NCBI RefSeq assembly: GCF_014281965.1
Contig: NZ_JACFTB010000002.1
Location: 248,001 to 312,000, forward strand
Length of the DNA: 64,000 nt
Direction of reading: 5' to 3'
Source: Rhodococcus sp. BP22
Lineage (GTDB): Bacteria > Actinomycetota > Actinomycetes > Mycobacteriales > Mycobacteriaceae
Positions within the stretch are counted from its first letter, which is position 1, and each line of letters begins with the position of its first letter. Of the stretch, positions 33,631-47,900 are shown one piece after another. A program made the translations under genes and the position numbers. Below the pieces are notes generated by a model. The model did no database searches. It saw only the letters and a program-made list of their open reading frames with translations, and was not told the DNA's origin.

Positions 33631-35673
33631 ATGAAGCTTCTTCCGATCCTTTCGGCCCATGACGGCAGCTCCGCGCGCTCTTCCTTGACGTGCAAGTACA
33701 AGTGCGGTGACGCCTGCTTCCACGAGATCCCGAACACCTCGAAGGGCCAGTACTTCGGCGACATCGTCAAAACTGCGATGACGCGCCGCGGCGTCCTGCG
33801 CGGAGGAGCGATGGCCGTGGTGGCGGTCGGTGCCGGAAGCGTCCTTGCTGCGTGCAGCACGGACGAGGCAGGCCCGACGGGTTCGAGCGGCGAGATGAGC
33901 ACACCACCGGTCGACGGCGTCGACTTCATCGCCGTCGAGCCCAACACCGAAGATGCCGTCGTGGTTCCTCAGGGCTACGAGCAGGGGGTCATCATTCGAT
34001 GGGGTGATCCGGTCCTCGAGGGTGCCCCCGCGTTCGATTTCGACAATCAAACCGCCGCCGCGCAGAACATGCAGTTCGGCTACAACAATGATTTCGCCGG
34101 ACTGTTGCCGATCGAGGGCACACCGAATGCCTACCTTCTCGTGGTCAATCACGAGTACACGACCGAGCCGTTCCTCTTCAAGGGATACGACGCGGAGAAC
34201 CCGACACGTGAACAGTTCGATATCGCCCTTGCCGCACATGGACTTTCCGTGGTCCAGGTGACGGGTCGGTCCGGTTCCGGCGCACTGACGCCGGGGCTCG
34301 GCAAGTACAACCGTCGCATCACCGGCACGACGGAGTTTCTCCTGACCGGCCCCGCAGCGGGCAGTGACTTTCTCAGGACGAGCGTCGATCCGACCGGCAC
34401 CAAGGTCTTCGGAACGTTCAACAACTGTTCCGGGGGCCTCACCCCCTGGGGCACCGTGCTGTCCGGTGAAGAGAACATCAACCAGTACTTCGGCAATGCC
34501 GAATCCGTCACCGATCCTGTTGCCGCAGAGCGACTCGCCCGCTATGGCATCGAGGGCGCGGCCAGTGATCGCAAGTGGGAGCGTTTCGACAAGCGGTTCG
34601 ATTTGGCCCAGGAACCCAATGAGGCCAACCGGTTCGGCTATGTCGTCGAGGTCGACCCGTGGGATCCGACCGGGGTTCCGATCAAGCACACGGCACTGGG
34701 TCGGTTCAAGCACGAGGCCGCAACCATCTACGTCACCGATGACGGCACCGTCGTCGCATACAGCGGTGACGACGAGCGGTTCGACTACATGTACAAGTTC
34801 GTCTCCAGCCGAAAGATGATGCCCGGCAACGGTCAAGCAGCGATGCGTCACAATCTGACGATTCTCGATGCGGGCACGTTGCATGTCGCTGTACTCACCG
34901 GCGACGCCCCCGACGAGATCGACGGCACCGGCACGCTGCCGAAGGCCGGTAAGTTCGCCGGGAAGGGCGAGTGGATTCCGCTCCTTCGTACCGGCGACGA
35001 CGGCCGTGGCGAATCGCTGGTCGACGGGATGTCCGCCGAAGAGGTGGCGGTGTTCACCCGTCAGGCCGGTGACAAGGTGGGTGCGACGAAGATGGACCGG
35101 CCCGAGGATTTCGAGCCGAACCCGGTGACCGGGAAGGTCTATGTAGCCCTGACCAACAACACCAAGCGCGGCACCGATGGGAAAGCAGCCCCCGACGAGG
35201 CCAACCCACGCGCGAAGAACAAGAACGGCCAGATCCTCGAGATCGACGACGACCATGCGGGCACCACGTTCGTGTGGAACCTCCTCATCGTCGCGGGTGA
35301 TCCGAACGAGGCCGACACCTATTTCGGCGGCTTCGACAAAACTCAGGTCAGTCCCATCTCGTGCCCGGACAACCTGGCTTTCGACTCCAAGGGCAACCTG
35401 TGGATCTCCACGGACGGCAACGCTCTGGAGTCGAACGACGGCTTGTTCGCGGTGGTTCTCGACGGCGAACGACGAGGAGAGACGCGTCAGTTCCTGACTG
35501 TCCCTGCCGGGGGCGAGACGTGCGGTCCGATCATCTCCGACGAGCGCGTCGTCGTCGCAGTCCAGCATCCAGGTGAGTTCGACGAGGCTTCTGCCGACAA
35601 CCCGATGTCGCACTGGCCCGATGGCGGCGATTCTCAGCCGCGTCCGTCCATGGTTGCGGTCTGGAAGTCCTAG
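33631..35673 (+). CDS. PhoX-family phosphatase (DUF839), Tat-exported lipoprotein
   Basis: 680 residues. A long PhoX-type N terminus (CKYKCGDACFHEIPNT) precedes a Tat signal, TRRGVLRGG (Arg52-Arg53), that ends in a lipobox-like LAAC (Cys75). The mature part has the calcium/iron beta-propeller blocks WGDPVLEG, NHEYTTEPFLF, FGTFNNCSGGLTPWGT and SCPDNLAFDSKGNLW. PhoX enzymes release phosphate from organic esters outside the membrane. It stands alone, followed by a strong terminator; no Pho box was recognised. Confidence 0.93.
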   Translation: MKLLPILSAHDGSSARSSLTCKYKCGDACFHEIPNTSKGQYFGDIVKTAMTRRGVLRGGAMAVVAVGAGSVLAACSTDEAGPTGSSGEMSTPPVDGVDFIAVEPNTEDAVVVPQGYEQGVIIRWGDPVLEGAPAFDFDNQTAAAQNMQFGYNNDFAGLLPIEGTPNAYLLVVNHEYTTEPFLFKGYDAENPTREQFDIALAAHGLSVVQVTGRSGSGALTPGLGKYNRRITGTTEFLLTGPAAGSDFLRTSVDPTGTKVFGTFNNCSGGLTPWGTVLSGEENINQYFGNAESVTDPVAAERLARYGIEGAASDRKWERFDKRFDLAQEPNEANRFGYVVEVDPWDPTGVPIKHTALGRFKHEAATIYVTDDGTVVAYSGDDERFDYMYKFVSSRKMMPGNGQAAMRHNLTILDAGTLHVAVLTGDAPDEIDGTGTLPKAGKFAGKGEWIPLLRTGDDGRGESLVDGMSAEEVAVFTRQAGDKVGATKMDRPEDFEPNPVTGKVYVALTNNTKRGTDGKAAPDEANPRAKNKNGQILEIDDDHAGTTFVWNLLIVAGDPNEADTYFGGFDKTQVSPISCPDNLAFDSKGNLWISTDGNALESNDGLFAVVLDGERRGETRQFLTVPAGGETCGPIISDERVVVAVQHPGEFDEASADNPMSHWPDGGDSQPRPSMVAVWKS

Positions 35674-35689
35674 TCGCCGGTGCCCCTGA

Positions 35690-35730
35690 GGCCCGCATAG
35701 CTGCTGGATGGCAGCTATGCGGGCCTTCCT
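35690..35730 (+). terminator. Intrinsic terminator after phoX
   Basis: A perfect 15-bp stem (35690-35704 with 35711-35725), six-base loop TGGATG, then TTCCT. It begins 17 bases after the PhoX stop. The 230 bases from here to the NRPS start hold a possible TTGACC (-35, 35808-35813) with TAAACC 16 bases on, and no other feature I can name. Confidence 0.88.
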
Positions 35731-35959
35731 CGCTAGTAGTCGTCATTTAAACCGTCGACGCGTCCTGTGACTTCTCTCGAGGGGCAGCGGCGTGTTCCCA
35801 TTTCCGGTTGACCCTTGGTAACGGTTGTGTAAACCTCGGTAGGACAGACCGGCAGTTGGGTTTCACCACATAATGCAAATGGCGTATCGGGCAACGTCCA
35901 GTTTGCGATGACTCAGCGTTTCATTCCGGTACCGATGCTCCCGACTGAGAGAGCACACT

Positions 35960-38900
35960 GTGGATTCGGTTGAATCACTGGAAGTACGTTCGGACGACAT
36001 CGATCGTGCATCCGCCGCTGACGCCGCACCTTTCCCGCTCACCGCGGCGCAAAGAGGATTGTGGTTTGCGCAGCACTTGATGCCCGAAGTCCCGATTACG
36101 ATTGCGAACTATCTCGATATTCGCGGAACCGTCGATATCGAGTTGATGCTGTACGCAGTTCGACGCACCGTTCGCGAGCTCGGGGCGGGATCGCTTCGCC
36201 TGGTCGAGATCGACGGGGAGCCCCACCAATACGTCGACGCCGCACAGGACGAGGACACGGTCCGGATCGACTTCAGCGACTCCGCCGATCCTGAACAATC
36301 CGCACTGGACTGGATGCAGGCCGCGTACTGCGAACCGATCGATCTCGTCAGTGGCCCACTCACCCGCCTCGCAATCATCCGTATCTCCCCGGACCGCATC
36401 TTCTGGTATTCCCACAGCCACCACATCGCACTCGATGGCTTCGGGGCAGTCCAGCTGATCAATCGTGCCGCCGAGATCTACTCTGCCGCCGTCGCGGGCC
36501 AGGATCCTTCGCCGTCGAAGGCAGGGGCCCTCGTGGACATCTACGGGGCGGAAGCGGAGTACCGGGCTTCGCCGCGGTTCGGCAAGGATCGGCAGTACTG
36601 GATGGACAAGACTCGCAATATGCCGGCGCCGGCCAGCCCAGCCGGGATGGCCGCTCCGCCGTCGCCGCGGTCGCGAATCTGCGGGGACCCGCTGCCGGAG
36701 ATGCTCGAGGTGGCGTTGGCACGTACCGCGGACCGGCTGGATTCTGCTTTCGCGCCGATAGCCGTCGCTGCTGTCGCGGCATTCCTCTCCGCGCTCACCG
36801 GGGCCGAGGACATCGTGTTGAGCCTGCCGGTTGCGGGCCGCACCACTGCGTTGCTCCGCCGCTCGGGCGGCATGGTCTCCAACGTGCTGCCGATCCGTGT
36901 TCGCATCGGCAGCGACACCACCGTCGCAGGTCTGGTCGCGGACGTTCAACTCGAGCTGACGGGCGCACTGCGTCACCAGCGATACCGCGCCGAAGACATC
37001 CGCCGCGACGCCGATATGCCGCGCGAGCAACGCGGTTTCTTCGGACCCGCGATCAACATCATGGCGTACGACGAAAAAGTGCAGCTGGGTTCTGTGACCG
37101 GGTTGTTCAACGTGCTGTCCACCGGACCGGTCGAGGATCTGTCGGTCAACCTCTACCCGTCCGTCGGGGGCGGAAGATCTCGCATCGACTTCGAGGCGAA
37201 CCCGAACCTCTACAGCGAAGAGGCTTTTCACGACCTTCACCGTCGTTTCCTCGGGCTCCTGGCACAGTTCCTCGGCAGCGAACCGTCGGCCCCGATTATC
37301 GGCTTCGACATCCTCGATGTCGAAGAAGTACGAGCGCTCGTGCCTGCACGCGGACCCGTCGCCGCGGCGCCTGCCTCCCTCCCGGACATCCTCACCGCGG
37401 GTACGGCCCGCAATCACGACGGTATTGCGCTGATCACCGGGGTGGAGACGCTCACCTACCGCGAACTGGACCTCTCCAGCAACGCTCTCGCGCGTGGTCT
37501 CATCGCTCGGGGCGCCGGGCCTGACACCGTCGTCGCGGTGTCGTTCCCACGGTCGATCAACTCGGTTCTCGCATTCTGGGCGGTCGCCAAGTCGGGCGCA
37601 TCTTTCGTCCCGATCGATCCGACGTATCCGCGAGAACGCATCGTCCACGTGGTCGGTGAGTCCGGGGTGCTGATCGGTCTCACCACCCGTGCACTGGCCG
37701 CGTCACTCCCCGACAGCGTCCACTGGTTGGCCCTCGACGAGAAGGCGCTGACCGAAGAACTCGCCGAACGTAGCTCGGCTCCGATCACCGACGCCGATCG
37801 CCGGTGCACTCTCGATCTCGATCACGCCGCCTACACGATCTACACCTCGGGCTCGACAGGTACGCCGAAGGGCGTCCTGGTCACCCATCGCGGACTGAGC
37901 GCATTCACCACCGCGGAGCGCCCCGAGCTCGGGCTGACTACTGCCTCCAGAGTTCTGCGCTTCTCCTCCTCCAGCTTCGACGCGTCGATCTTCGAAATGA
38001 TCGCTGCATTCAGCGCCGGTGCGACCATGGTCATCGCACCGCCCGAGGTGTACGGCGGGCGTGAGCTGACACAATTGATGTCCGAGCACTCCGTCACTCA
38101 TGTCATCACCGCTCCCGCCCTCCTGTCGACCGTTGCCGTCGAAGAGGTCGCCTCGCTCGAGTCCGTCGTCGTCGGTGGCGACGTCTGTCCACCGGATCTG
38201 GTCGAGCGCCTGGCCGGTGTTGCCGATCTTCGAAACAGTTACGGCCCCACCGAGTCCACCATCGTCATCACGATGACCGAGCCGCAGCACGACCCGCACT
38301 CCATCACCATCGGCCGTCCACTCCAAGGCGCATCGGCAGTCGTACTCGACCGCTGGTTACGCCCCGTTCCGTCCGGAACTACGGGTGAGTTGTACGCCGG
38401 CGGGCCTGGCCTGGCTCGCGGTTACCACCGCCGCTTCGATCTGACGGCTGTGCGATTCGTTGCCGATCCGTTCGGGTCCGGAACCCGGCTGTACCGGACC
38501 GGTGACCTAGTACGGTGGCGTGGCGCCGACGTCGCTCGGGCCGAACTCGAGTTCGTGGGCCGCAGCGACTTCCAAGTTCAATTGCACGGGCTGCGTATCG
38601 AGTTGGGCGAAGTGGACGCAGTACTGGCGTGGCATGCCTCGACCGACTTCGCCGTCTCGACCATCTTCCGTCACGGCGGTCAGTCCCAACTCGTCTCCTA
38701 TGTCAAGATCAAGCCGGATCACACTTTCGATCGCGAGTCCTTACTTGCTCTGGCTTCGGATTTCCTTCCGACACAAATGATTCCGGTACACCTGATCGAA
38801 CTCGAGGCGGTGCCACTCACGGCCACTGGCAAGGTGGACCGCTCGGCACTGCCCGATCCCATCGACACCGGGACCACTACTTCCTTCCGCCCGGCAACCG

Positions 38901-41900
38901 GCCTCGTCGAACTGGCTATCGCCGACTCGATGGCTGCCGTCCTCGGTCTCGACTGCGTCGGCGTCGACGATTCGTTCTTCGCACTCGGTGGCGACAGCAT
39001 CGTCGCCATTCAACTCGTCTCTCGGGCAAAAGAATCCGGTGTGATCTTTACCCCGCGCGATGTTTTCGAGCACCGTACCGTCGCCGCCCTCGCCGAGGTT
39101 GCGGCGAATACGGCCGATCGAGTCGAACTCGCGGAGCTCGACGGCGGTGGCGTCGGCCCGATGCCGCTGCTTCCGATCGCACGCAGCGTGTGCGCCCGCG
39201 CCGCCGAACCTGCGGACCTCGACAGCTTCTACCAGGCACTGGTCCTGACCTCGCCGCCCGACCTCGACCCGACAAGGCTCCGCCGTACCGTCGCTGCCGT
39301 CCTCGATCAGCACGACATGCTGCGGGCACGCTGGGTGGGGGAGAACTTGGTCGTCGCCGAGCCCGGAACCATTTCCCCGGAATCGGTGATCTCGTACGAA
39401 ACAGTCGGTGCCGACACCGAATTCGGTTCGGCGATCCAGTCGGTCGCCCAGCGCGCGGGCCGCCGACTCCGTCCACGCGACGGTGTCATGCTCCAACTGG
39501 TCTCCGTAGTCGGCGACGGCTGGGCCCGGCTCGTCATCGTCGCTCACCACCTGGTGATCGACGGCGTGTCCTGGCGCATTCTCGTGCCGGACCTGGCGTC
39601 GGCATGGTTACAGAGCGGCGACGCGATCACGCTCGCACCAACTGGAACCTCGATGCGGCGATGGACGCATGGTCTCGCCGAACTCGACTTCACGGACGAA
39701 CGTGAAAAATGGATTTCGATCCTCGACGGTGAAAGCACCCCGATCGGGTCCCGACCGCTCGATCCGAAGCGCGACACCGGCGCAAGCACACGAACCGTCC
39801 AGCTCGACATCGACGCCGACGTCACCGCCGCCGTGTTGGGCCCGCTCACCGCTGCGTACCGGATGGGCCCAGAAGACGCCCTTCTGACGGCATTGGCGCT
39901 GGCTCTTCACCGTTGGCGCGGAACGTCACAGTTGGTGTCGATCGAGAGTCACGGCCGCGACGAAGAACTGCTTCCCGGCGCCGATCTGACACGGACAATC
40001 GGGTGGTTCACCACCGTGCACCCCGTCAGGCTCTCGGTGCCCGACGCGGCCGATCCGTCTGCGGTGGTGAAGGCGGTCAAGGAACAGCTCCGTTCGATCC
40101 CCGCCCGCGGCACCGGGTACGGGTTGCTGCGCGCAGCCGGGGCTCTGGACGGCCTTCCCACCCCGCAGATCAGCTTCAACTACCTCGGACGGGTAGCGGA
40201 CACTCCCGACACCCTCCTCGGCGTCGGATGGATTCCCGATACGACGGCCGAGGTGCATGGCGGAAGTGGTGCCGATCTTGCAACCGACGTGGTGATCGAC
40301 ATCAACGTCGTTCTTGCGGGGAAACGGCTTTCAACTCGAATCGGCTACCCGGACGGGGTGCTGACCGACGCCGAGGTCCGTGAGTTCGCATCGCTGTGGG
40401 CCGTTGCGATCGGTGAACTGTCCGCGCACGCCAACGACCCGTCGGCCGGCGGTCTGACTCCCGCCGACGCGGCATTGGTCCAGGTCGATCAGCATCGAAT
40501 CGACCTGTGGGAGGACAGCTTCGGTCGAATCGATGACATATGGCCACTGGCGCCGTTGCAACGCGGACTGATGTTCCATGCCGATCTGACCCGTGACAGT
40601 GTGGACGTCTACGCCGCGCAGATCGTGTTCGAGCTCGACGGGGACATCGACGGCCCGCGGTTACGTCGCGCAGCGCAGCGCCTGCTCGATCGCCACGACA
40701 ACCTTCGCTCTGCGTTCGTTCACGACGCACGCGGTTTGCCGGTGCAGGTGATCCTCGCTGATGTCGACGTGCCGTGGCGTGAGGAGACCGTCGCCGATCC
40801 GGAGCGAATCATCGCCGAGGAACGACTGCGAAGATTCGACATGGCAGCGGCCCCACTGGTCCGGTTTGCGTTGCTGCACAGCACCGGCCGCACACAACTG
40901 GTCGTCACCAACCACCACATCCTGTTCGACGGCTGGTCGATGCCGATCTTCATCAAGGATCTGCTGGTCCTGTACGGCACCGACGCCCCGATCCCGACCC
41001 CTGCCAGGGCGTACCGCAACTATCTCGAATGGCTCTCCCGACGCGACCACGATGCTGCCCGCGAGCGTTGGGTCACCGCGCTGGAGGGGCTCGACGAACC
41101 GACTCTCCTCGCGCCCGCAACCAGCTCCGCGGACGGCACGTCGGTGTTGCCGCGCGAGGTGTCCGTTCGCGTCCACCGCGACGCCATCGCGGCGCTGGCG
41201 AAGGATGCAGCGGTGACGGTCAATACCGTCGTCCAGGTCGCATGGTCGATCGTGTTGTCTTCCTTGCTCACTCGCAACGACGTCGTGTTCGGCGCGACGG
41301 TGTCGGGCAGGCCCGCCGAGGTACCCGGCGCGACGGACACTCTCGGACTGTTCATCAACACGCTGCCCGTGCGGGTGCGATCGAGCGCTACCGATTCTGT
41401 TCGGACGGTGATGGCTCGGCTGCAAAGTGAGCAGGTCGAACTGCTCGACGTCCATCACGTCGGACTTGCCGATATTCAGGGAGCGGCAGGCCCCGGGGCG
41501 ATGTTCGATACGTTGACGGTCTTCGAGTCCTACCCGATCGATCGCAGTGCCTTGCGGTCCGATACCGATATCGACGGGATGCGAGTGCTCGACGTCGCGG
41601 TCGAGGATGCAACGCACTATCCGTTGACGCTCGTCACGGTATTGGAACCGGATCTGACCATGATGTTGAGGTTCTCACCCGACGCGTTCTCGCCCGGGCA
41701 GGTCACGACGATAACCGAGCGTTTGCAGCGTGTACTGACGGCGATGACCGACCGTCCCGATGGCGCCCTCATCGATATCGACGTGTTGGGGGAGCTCGAA
41801 CGCGAAGCGCTGACCCTGGACTGGAATGCCACCGACCGCGAGATCGAACCAACGACGCTCACGGAACTTCTGAGCGCGGCATCCCGCACGTACGCGTCCG

Positions 41901-44900
41901 AGACCTGCGTGGTGTTCGAAGAGTATTCGTTGACCTACGGCAGTTTCGCCGCAAGGGTTCACTGCCTGACGCGTTTCCTATTCTCCCGCGGTGTCGGTCC
42001 GGAGTCGGTCGTCGCCGTCGCGCTGCCGCGATCCATCGATCAACTCGTCGCCATCCACGCCGTCGTGCACGCAGGTGCTGCGTACTTACCACTGGACCCG
42101 ACCCTTCCCAGCACACGCATCGCCTACATGATCGATACCTGTTCTCCCACTCTGATATTGGGTTCCCACATCGAAGCGACTGCACCGGTCATCGACCCCC
42201 GCACTCTCGACCTGTCACGGTTCGGTACCGGGCCCATCGCTCCGCGGGAACGAAAGGCTGCCCCCCGCGGGGAGAACGCGGCATACGTCATCTTCACCTC
42301 GGGGTCCACCGGTATGCCGAAAGGCGTTGCGGTATCGCATGCCTCGATCGTCAACCGTCTGCTCTGGATGCAGGACACCTATCCGTTGGACGAATCCGAC
42401 GTCGTACTGCACAAGACGCCGACGACGTTCGACGTCTCGGTGTGGGAACTGTTCTGGCCCCATCTCACGGGCGCCCGAACCGTCATCGCCGAGCCCGAAG
42501 GCCACCGCGATCCCAAGTACCTCTCGGGCCTCGTCCAGGAGCAGGGCATCACCGCCGCCCACTTCGTTCCGTCGATGCTCGATCTGTTCCTCGAGTACGG
42601 TGACACCGCAGCCTGCACGTCGTTGCGGCACGTCTTCGCGAGCGGTGAAGCACTGCAGCGATCAACGGTTCGACGGTTCCATGCCGCGCTGGATACCTCG
42701 CTGCACAATCTCTACGGACCTACCGAGGCCGCTGTCGACGTCACGTTCCACGAGACCGAACCCGGTGCCGACTCGCTGGTTCCGATCGGCGTCCCGGTGT
42801 GGAACACCCAGCTGCGAGTTCTCGATCCGGTTCTACGTCTCGTCCCCATCGGCGCAGTCGGCGAGTTGTACCTCGCCGGTGCACAACTTGCACGCGGCTA
42901 TCTCCGGCGGGCCGCGCTGACCTCGGAACGATTCGTGCCCGACCCGTTCGGTAGCGGCACTCGACTCTACCGAACCGGCGACCTCGTTCGATGGACCCTC
43001 GACGGTGAACTGGAATATCTGGGCCGCAACGACTTTCAGGTCAAGCTCCGCGGACAGCGCCTCGAACTCGGTGACATCGAAGCTTCTATCCTGCGCACAC
43101 CCGGCGTCGCGTCGACCGTCGTCACCGTCCACGGATCCGGCGCCGCCCACGTGAGTCATTCCGCAGGCTCCACTCCCGCCGAGACACTCGTCGCCTACGT
43201 ATGCGGAACGGCGTCGATCGAGGAGATCCGCAGCGGAGCAGAAGCCGAACTACCGGCCTATATGGTTCCGACCGTCTACGTGCGGCTGACGCGCATGCCC
43301 CTCGGCCGCAACGGCAAACTCGATCGGTCGGCGTTGCCGGAGCCGGTCGGTGAGTCGTCCGAGGTGATCTCCCCGGCCGACGACACCGAAGCAGCCGTGG
43401 CCGCAATCTTCGCCGATGTACTCGGTCGATCCGACGTCGGTGTGACTATCGGTTGGTTCGAACTCGGCGGGAATTCGCTGACGGCCACCCAGGTCGTCGC
43501 GCGGGTCAACTCCGAGCTCGGCAGCAACATCGGCGTGCGAGCCCTCTTCGATCACCCCACCGTCCGGTCACTGTCGGCGCAACTGGCAGACGGGCACCGC
43601 GGTCCCGCCCTCGGCACCACAGTGCGCCCCGAGTCGATTCCGCTCGCACCCAACCAGCACCGCATGTGGTTGCTGAACCGCTTCGACCCGGGTTCAGGGG
43701 CGTACAACATCGCGGGCGCCATTCGCCTGACCGGAGACCTCGACACCAACGCGCTTCGGCAGGCAGTGTTCGACGTCGTCGAGCGGCACGAAGCGCTGCG
43801 GACCGTCTACCCCGACTCCCCGGACGGCCCACGCCAGGTCGTGCTGGAGTCGGCCGCACTGGAGGTGCCGACGACCGACACCACCGAGCGCGATCTCGCC
43901 GGGGCGCTGGCGAGCATGGCGATGCGCGGCTTCGACGTCACCGCGCAACCACCGATCCGGGCCGCTGTGCTCCGGCTCAGCCCTACCGAACACGTGCTGA
44001 TGGTAATTACCCATCACATCGCCGCGGACGGCTGGTCGATGCGTCCACTGGCTCGGGATGTCATGGCGGCCTATACCTCCCGGACTCACGGGACCGCACC
44101 GATGTGGACGCCGCTACCGATCCAGTACGCCGATTACGCATTGTGGAAGATCGAGGTACTGGGATCGGAGTCCGATCCGGACTCGATGATCTCCCAGCAA
44201 CTCGCCTTCTGGAAGAACGAGCTCCGCGGCGTCCCCGAACGACTGCCGCTGCCGACGGACCGCCCCCACCCCGCCGCCGCGTCGCACCGCGGTGCTACCG
44301 CCGAATTCACTGTCACCGACGACACCAGCCGCGCCGTCACGGCGCTCGCGCAACGCACAGGGACGACGCCGTTCATGGTTCTGCATGCAGCGCTGACCGT
44401 GCTGTTGGCGAGAGTGTCCGGAGAACGCGACATCACCATAGGCACGCCCGTCGCAGGTCGCGGTGAAGAGGCGCTCGACGAGATGGTCGGCATGTTCGTG
44501 GGCACCCTTACCCTGCGGACCGAGATCGATCTCGCGGCGAGCTTCACCGAGCTGCTGCACCGGGTTCGTGACCGCGACCTCGCTGCCTACAGCAATGCCG
44601 ACGTCCCGTTCGATCGACTTGTCGAGATCCTGGCTCCCACCCGGTCGACCGCCCATCACCCCCTGTTCCAGGTCATGCTGTCCGTGGACGACGCTGCGCC
44701 GACGGTAGAACTGCCCGGGCTCGTCGTCGCTCCGGTCACCGGTGTCGCGCCCGTCGCGAAGTTCGATCTGCAACTCGAAATCGATCCCAGCGATTTCCAC
44801 GGAACATTCACCTACGCAACAGATCTGTTCGACGCCGCGACGGTCGTCTCCTTCGCCCGGCACTTCGTGAATATTCTCGCCACTGCCACCGCCGATCCCG

Positions 44901-47900
44901 ACGCAGTGATCGGCGACATCGATCTTGCCGATCCCACAGTGCTGCAGGGCAGCCCCGCACTACGCCGACGCACTTTGCCGCAGCTACTGGCATCGGCTGT
45001 AGTCAACTCGACCGGCGCCGCGGCACTCGAGGACGGCGATATCGTCTGGACCTACCCTGAACTCGACGACGCATCCACCCGCATCGCTCGACAACTGATC
45101 GCACGCGGCGCAGGTCCTGAGACTTCGGTTGCAATCATGCTGGGACGCAGTGCGACTGCCGTTCTGATGCTGTGGGCGGTGGCCAAGACAGGCGCCGCGT
45201 TCGTCCCGATCGATCCGCGCTATCCGGCAGGCAGAATCGAACACATGCTGGCCGATTCCGGTGCACAACTGGGCATCGGTGAGCCCGGAGTCGGATCCGT
45301 GCACTGGGTTCGCCCCAGCGAGCTGGACCACTCGGTTGGATCGGCGGCGCCGATCACCGACGCCGACCGGATTCTCACGCTGCGCCCGGAGCACCGTGCG
45401 TACATCATCTACACCTCCGGTTCGACGGGTACACCGAAGGGTGTGGCGGTCACCCACAACGGCCTCGCCAACTTCAGCGCCGAATTGTGTGAACGATTGC
45501 GGCTGGACAACGGCAGTCGCACATTCCATTTCGCGTCGGCCAGTTTCGACGCCTCGATACTGGAAATGCTGCTCCCTCTCGGCACCGGTTGCACTATGGT
45601 CATCGCCGAACCCGACATCTACGGCGGCGCCGAACTGACTCGGGCCCTACGCGGAGTCACCCACGCCTTCGTGACTCCGGCCGCACTCGCCACGGTGGAT
45701 CCCGACGCCTTACCCGAGCTGAGCACCGTCGTCGTCGGGGGAGAAGCCAGTGGGACCGAGCTGGTTAGGACTTGGGCAGGCCGGGTCGCGATGTTCAATG
45801 CGTACGGCCCAACCGAGGCCACCATCGCCGCGACCATCGACGGGCCACTGGACCCAGAGCTACGTTTCGGAATCGGCGGACCGATACGTGGAGTCAGCGC
45901 GTACGTTCTCGATTCTCGACTCCATCCGGTACCCAGCGGGGTGATCGGCGAGCTCTACATCGGCGGCGACTCCCTCGCTCGTGGCTACCACGGCAAGGTC
46001 GGTACGACAGCGGCCAGCTTCGTGGCCGATCCCTTCTCGCGACGCGGCACCCGCCTCTACCGCACCGGTGACCGAGTCCGCAGTCTCGGTGGTTCGTTCG
46101 AGTTCCTCGGCCGCGCCGACGCACAGGTCAAGGTTCGCGGCTTCCGCATCGAACTGGGCGAGATCGACGCAGTGCTCACCCAGCATCCCGACGTCGACAA
46201 CGCCGTCTCCGATATCGATTCCGATGCCGTCGTCAGCTATGTCGTTCCGGCAGTAGACCGTTCACCGATTCCGGCCGACCTTCTCGAACATGCCCGTCGC
46301 ACTCTGCCGTCGCACATGGTTCCTCGATCGGTGACGATCATCGAATCGGTCCCGGTAACAGCGGCGGGCAAGCTCGATCGGTCGGCGCTACCCGCACCGG
46401 TGAAAGTAGAGCGAGAATTCCTCGCACCGAGAACCGACAGCGAAATACTCGTTGCCGAGGTGTTCGCCACCGTCTTCGATCTCGACCGAGTGGGGGCCGA
46501 CGAGGACTTCTTCGACCTCGGCGGTAATTCGCTCGTCGCCACGCGCGTGGTCGGGCGCATCAACGAACGTGCCGGAACCTCACTGCCGGTGCGGTCTCTG
46601 TTCGATTCCCCCACCGTCGCAGGCATTGCCGTCGCTCTCGATACCGCCGATCGTTCGCAGCTTCCAATGCTGACGGCAGGCCCGCGACCGCCGCGCATTC
46701 CGTTGTCTGCGGCGCAGGCCAGGATGTGGCTGCTCAACCGGGCCGATCCCGACTCCGCCGCATACAACATCGCGTTGGCCGTCAGGTTGACCGGCACGCT
46801 CGATGCGGCGGCGCTCGCGCTTGCCGTGCAGGACGTGCTCGACCGGCACGAATCCCTGCGCACGACGTACCCGGGCGGCTACGAGCCCGAGCAGGTGATC
46901 CTCGATGCCGATGAGGTCGGGTTGGACCTGACGCCCGTCGACATCGACGAACATGCCGTGCTCGCCGAGACCGCGAAGGTTCTGGGGCGGGGCTTCGACG
47001 TCACGGCTGGGGTGCCGCTACGTGGATCGCTTCTGCGCACACAGGCCGGCGAGTACGTACTCCTGCTCGTAGTGCATCACATTGCGGCCGACGGGATCTC
47101 GATGATTCCACTGACTCGCGACATCCTCACCGCCTACACGGCACGACTACACGGAGCGCCTGCGCCCTGGGGTCCGCTGCCCGCGCAATACGCCGACTAC
47201 GCACTGTGGCAGCACCGCGTCCTGGGGTCCACCGAGGATCCGGATTCGGTGGCCTCCCGCCAACTCGACTATTGGCGAACAACATTGGACGGTCTGCCGG
47301 ATCTGCTCGATCTCCCATCCGACCGTCGCAGACCTGCGGTCGCATCGCAACGCGGCGACCAAGTCACCTTCGAACTCGACGATCGCACGTTCGCCGCCGC
47401 ACGGTCCCTCGCCCACCGTCACGGTGCGTCGACCTTCATGGTCATGAACGCGGCATACGCGATACTGCTCGCACGGTTGTCGGGTACCAGCGACATCGCC
47501 GTCGGGACGACGGTGTCCGGCCGCGGGGCCGGTGTGCTCGACGACGTCGTCGGCATGTTCGTCGGGACTCTCGTGCTACGCAACGAGGTACGGCCCTCGG
47601 CAAGCTTCGCGGAGCTGCTCGCCGAGTTCCGAGAGCGCAACCTCGACGCATTCGCCAACGCCGACATTCCGTTCGAGAAAGTCGTCGAAGCGTTGCGTCC
47701 CACCAGGTCGACTTCGCACTCGCCGCTGTTCCAGGCGCTTCTGGCATATGAGCACGAGCGCCCGAGCACCATCGAGCTACCGGGTCTGACCGTTTCGGAG
47801 TTCCCCTACGAACCCGGGGTCACACGTTTCGATCTGGCGCTGACACTGACCGAGACCGACCACGGACTTCGTGGCGCTCTGCGCTACAGCACCGACCTGT

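Noticed and set aside
33448-35613. 721-codon open frame on the minus strand
   Set aside because: It is antisense to the PhoX gene over its whole length, has the Arg/Gly/Asp/Val-rich composition of a GC-rich shadow frame, and shows no domain.
35808-35835. IdeR box or strong promoter before the NRPS
   Set aside because: TTGACC with TAAACC at 16 bases is only a weak promoter candidate, and no stretch resembling the iron box was found upstream of the NRPS start.
35975-37648. 557-codon open frame on the minus strand
   Set aside because: It is antisense to the first C and A domains of the NRPS, whose motifs are unmistakable; composition is that of a shadow.
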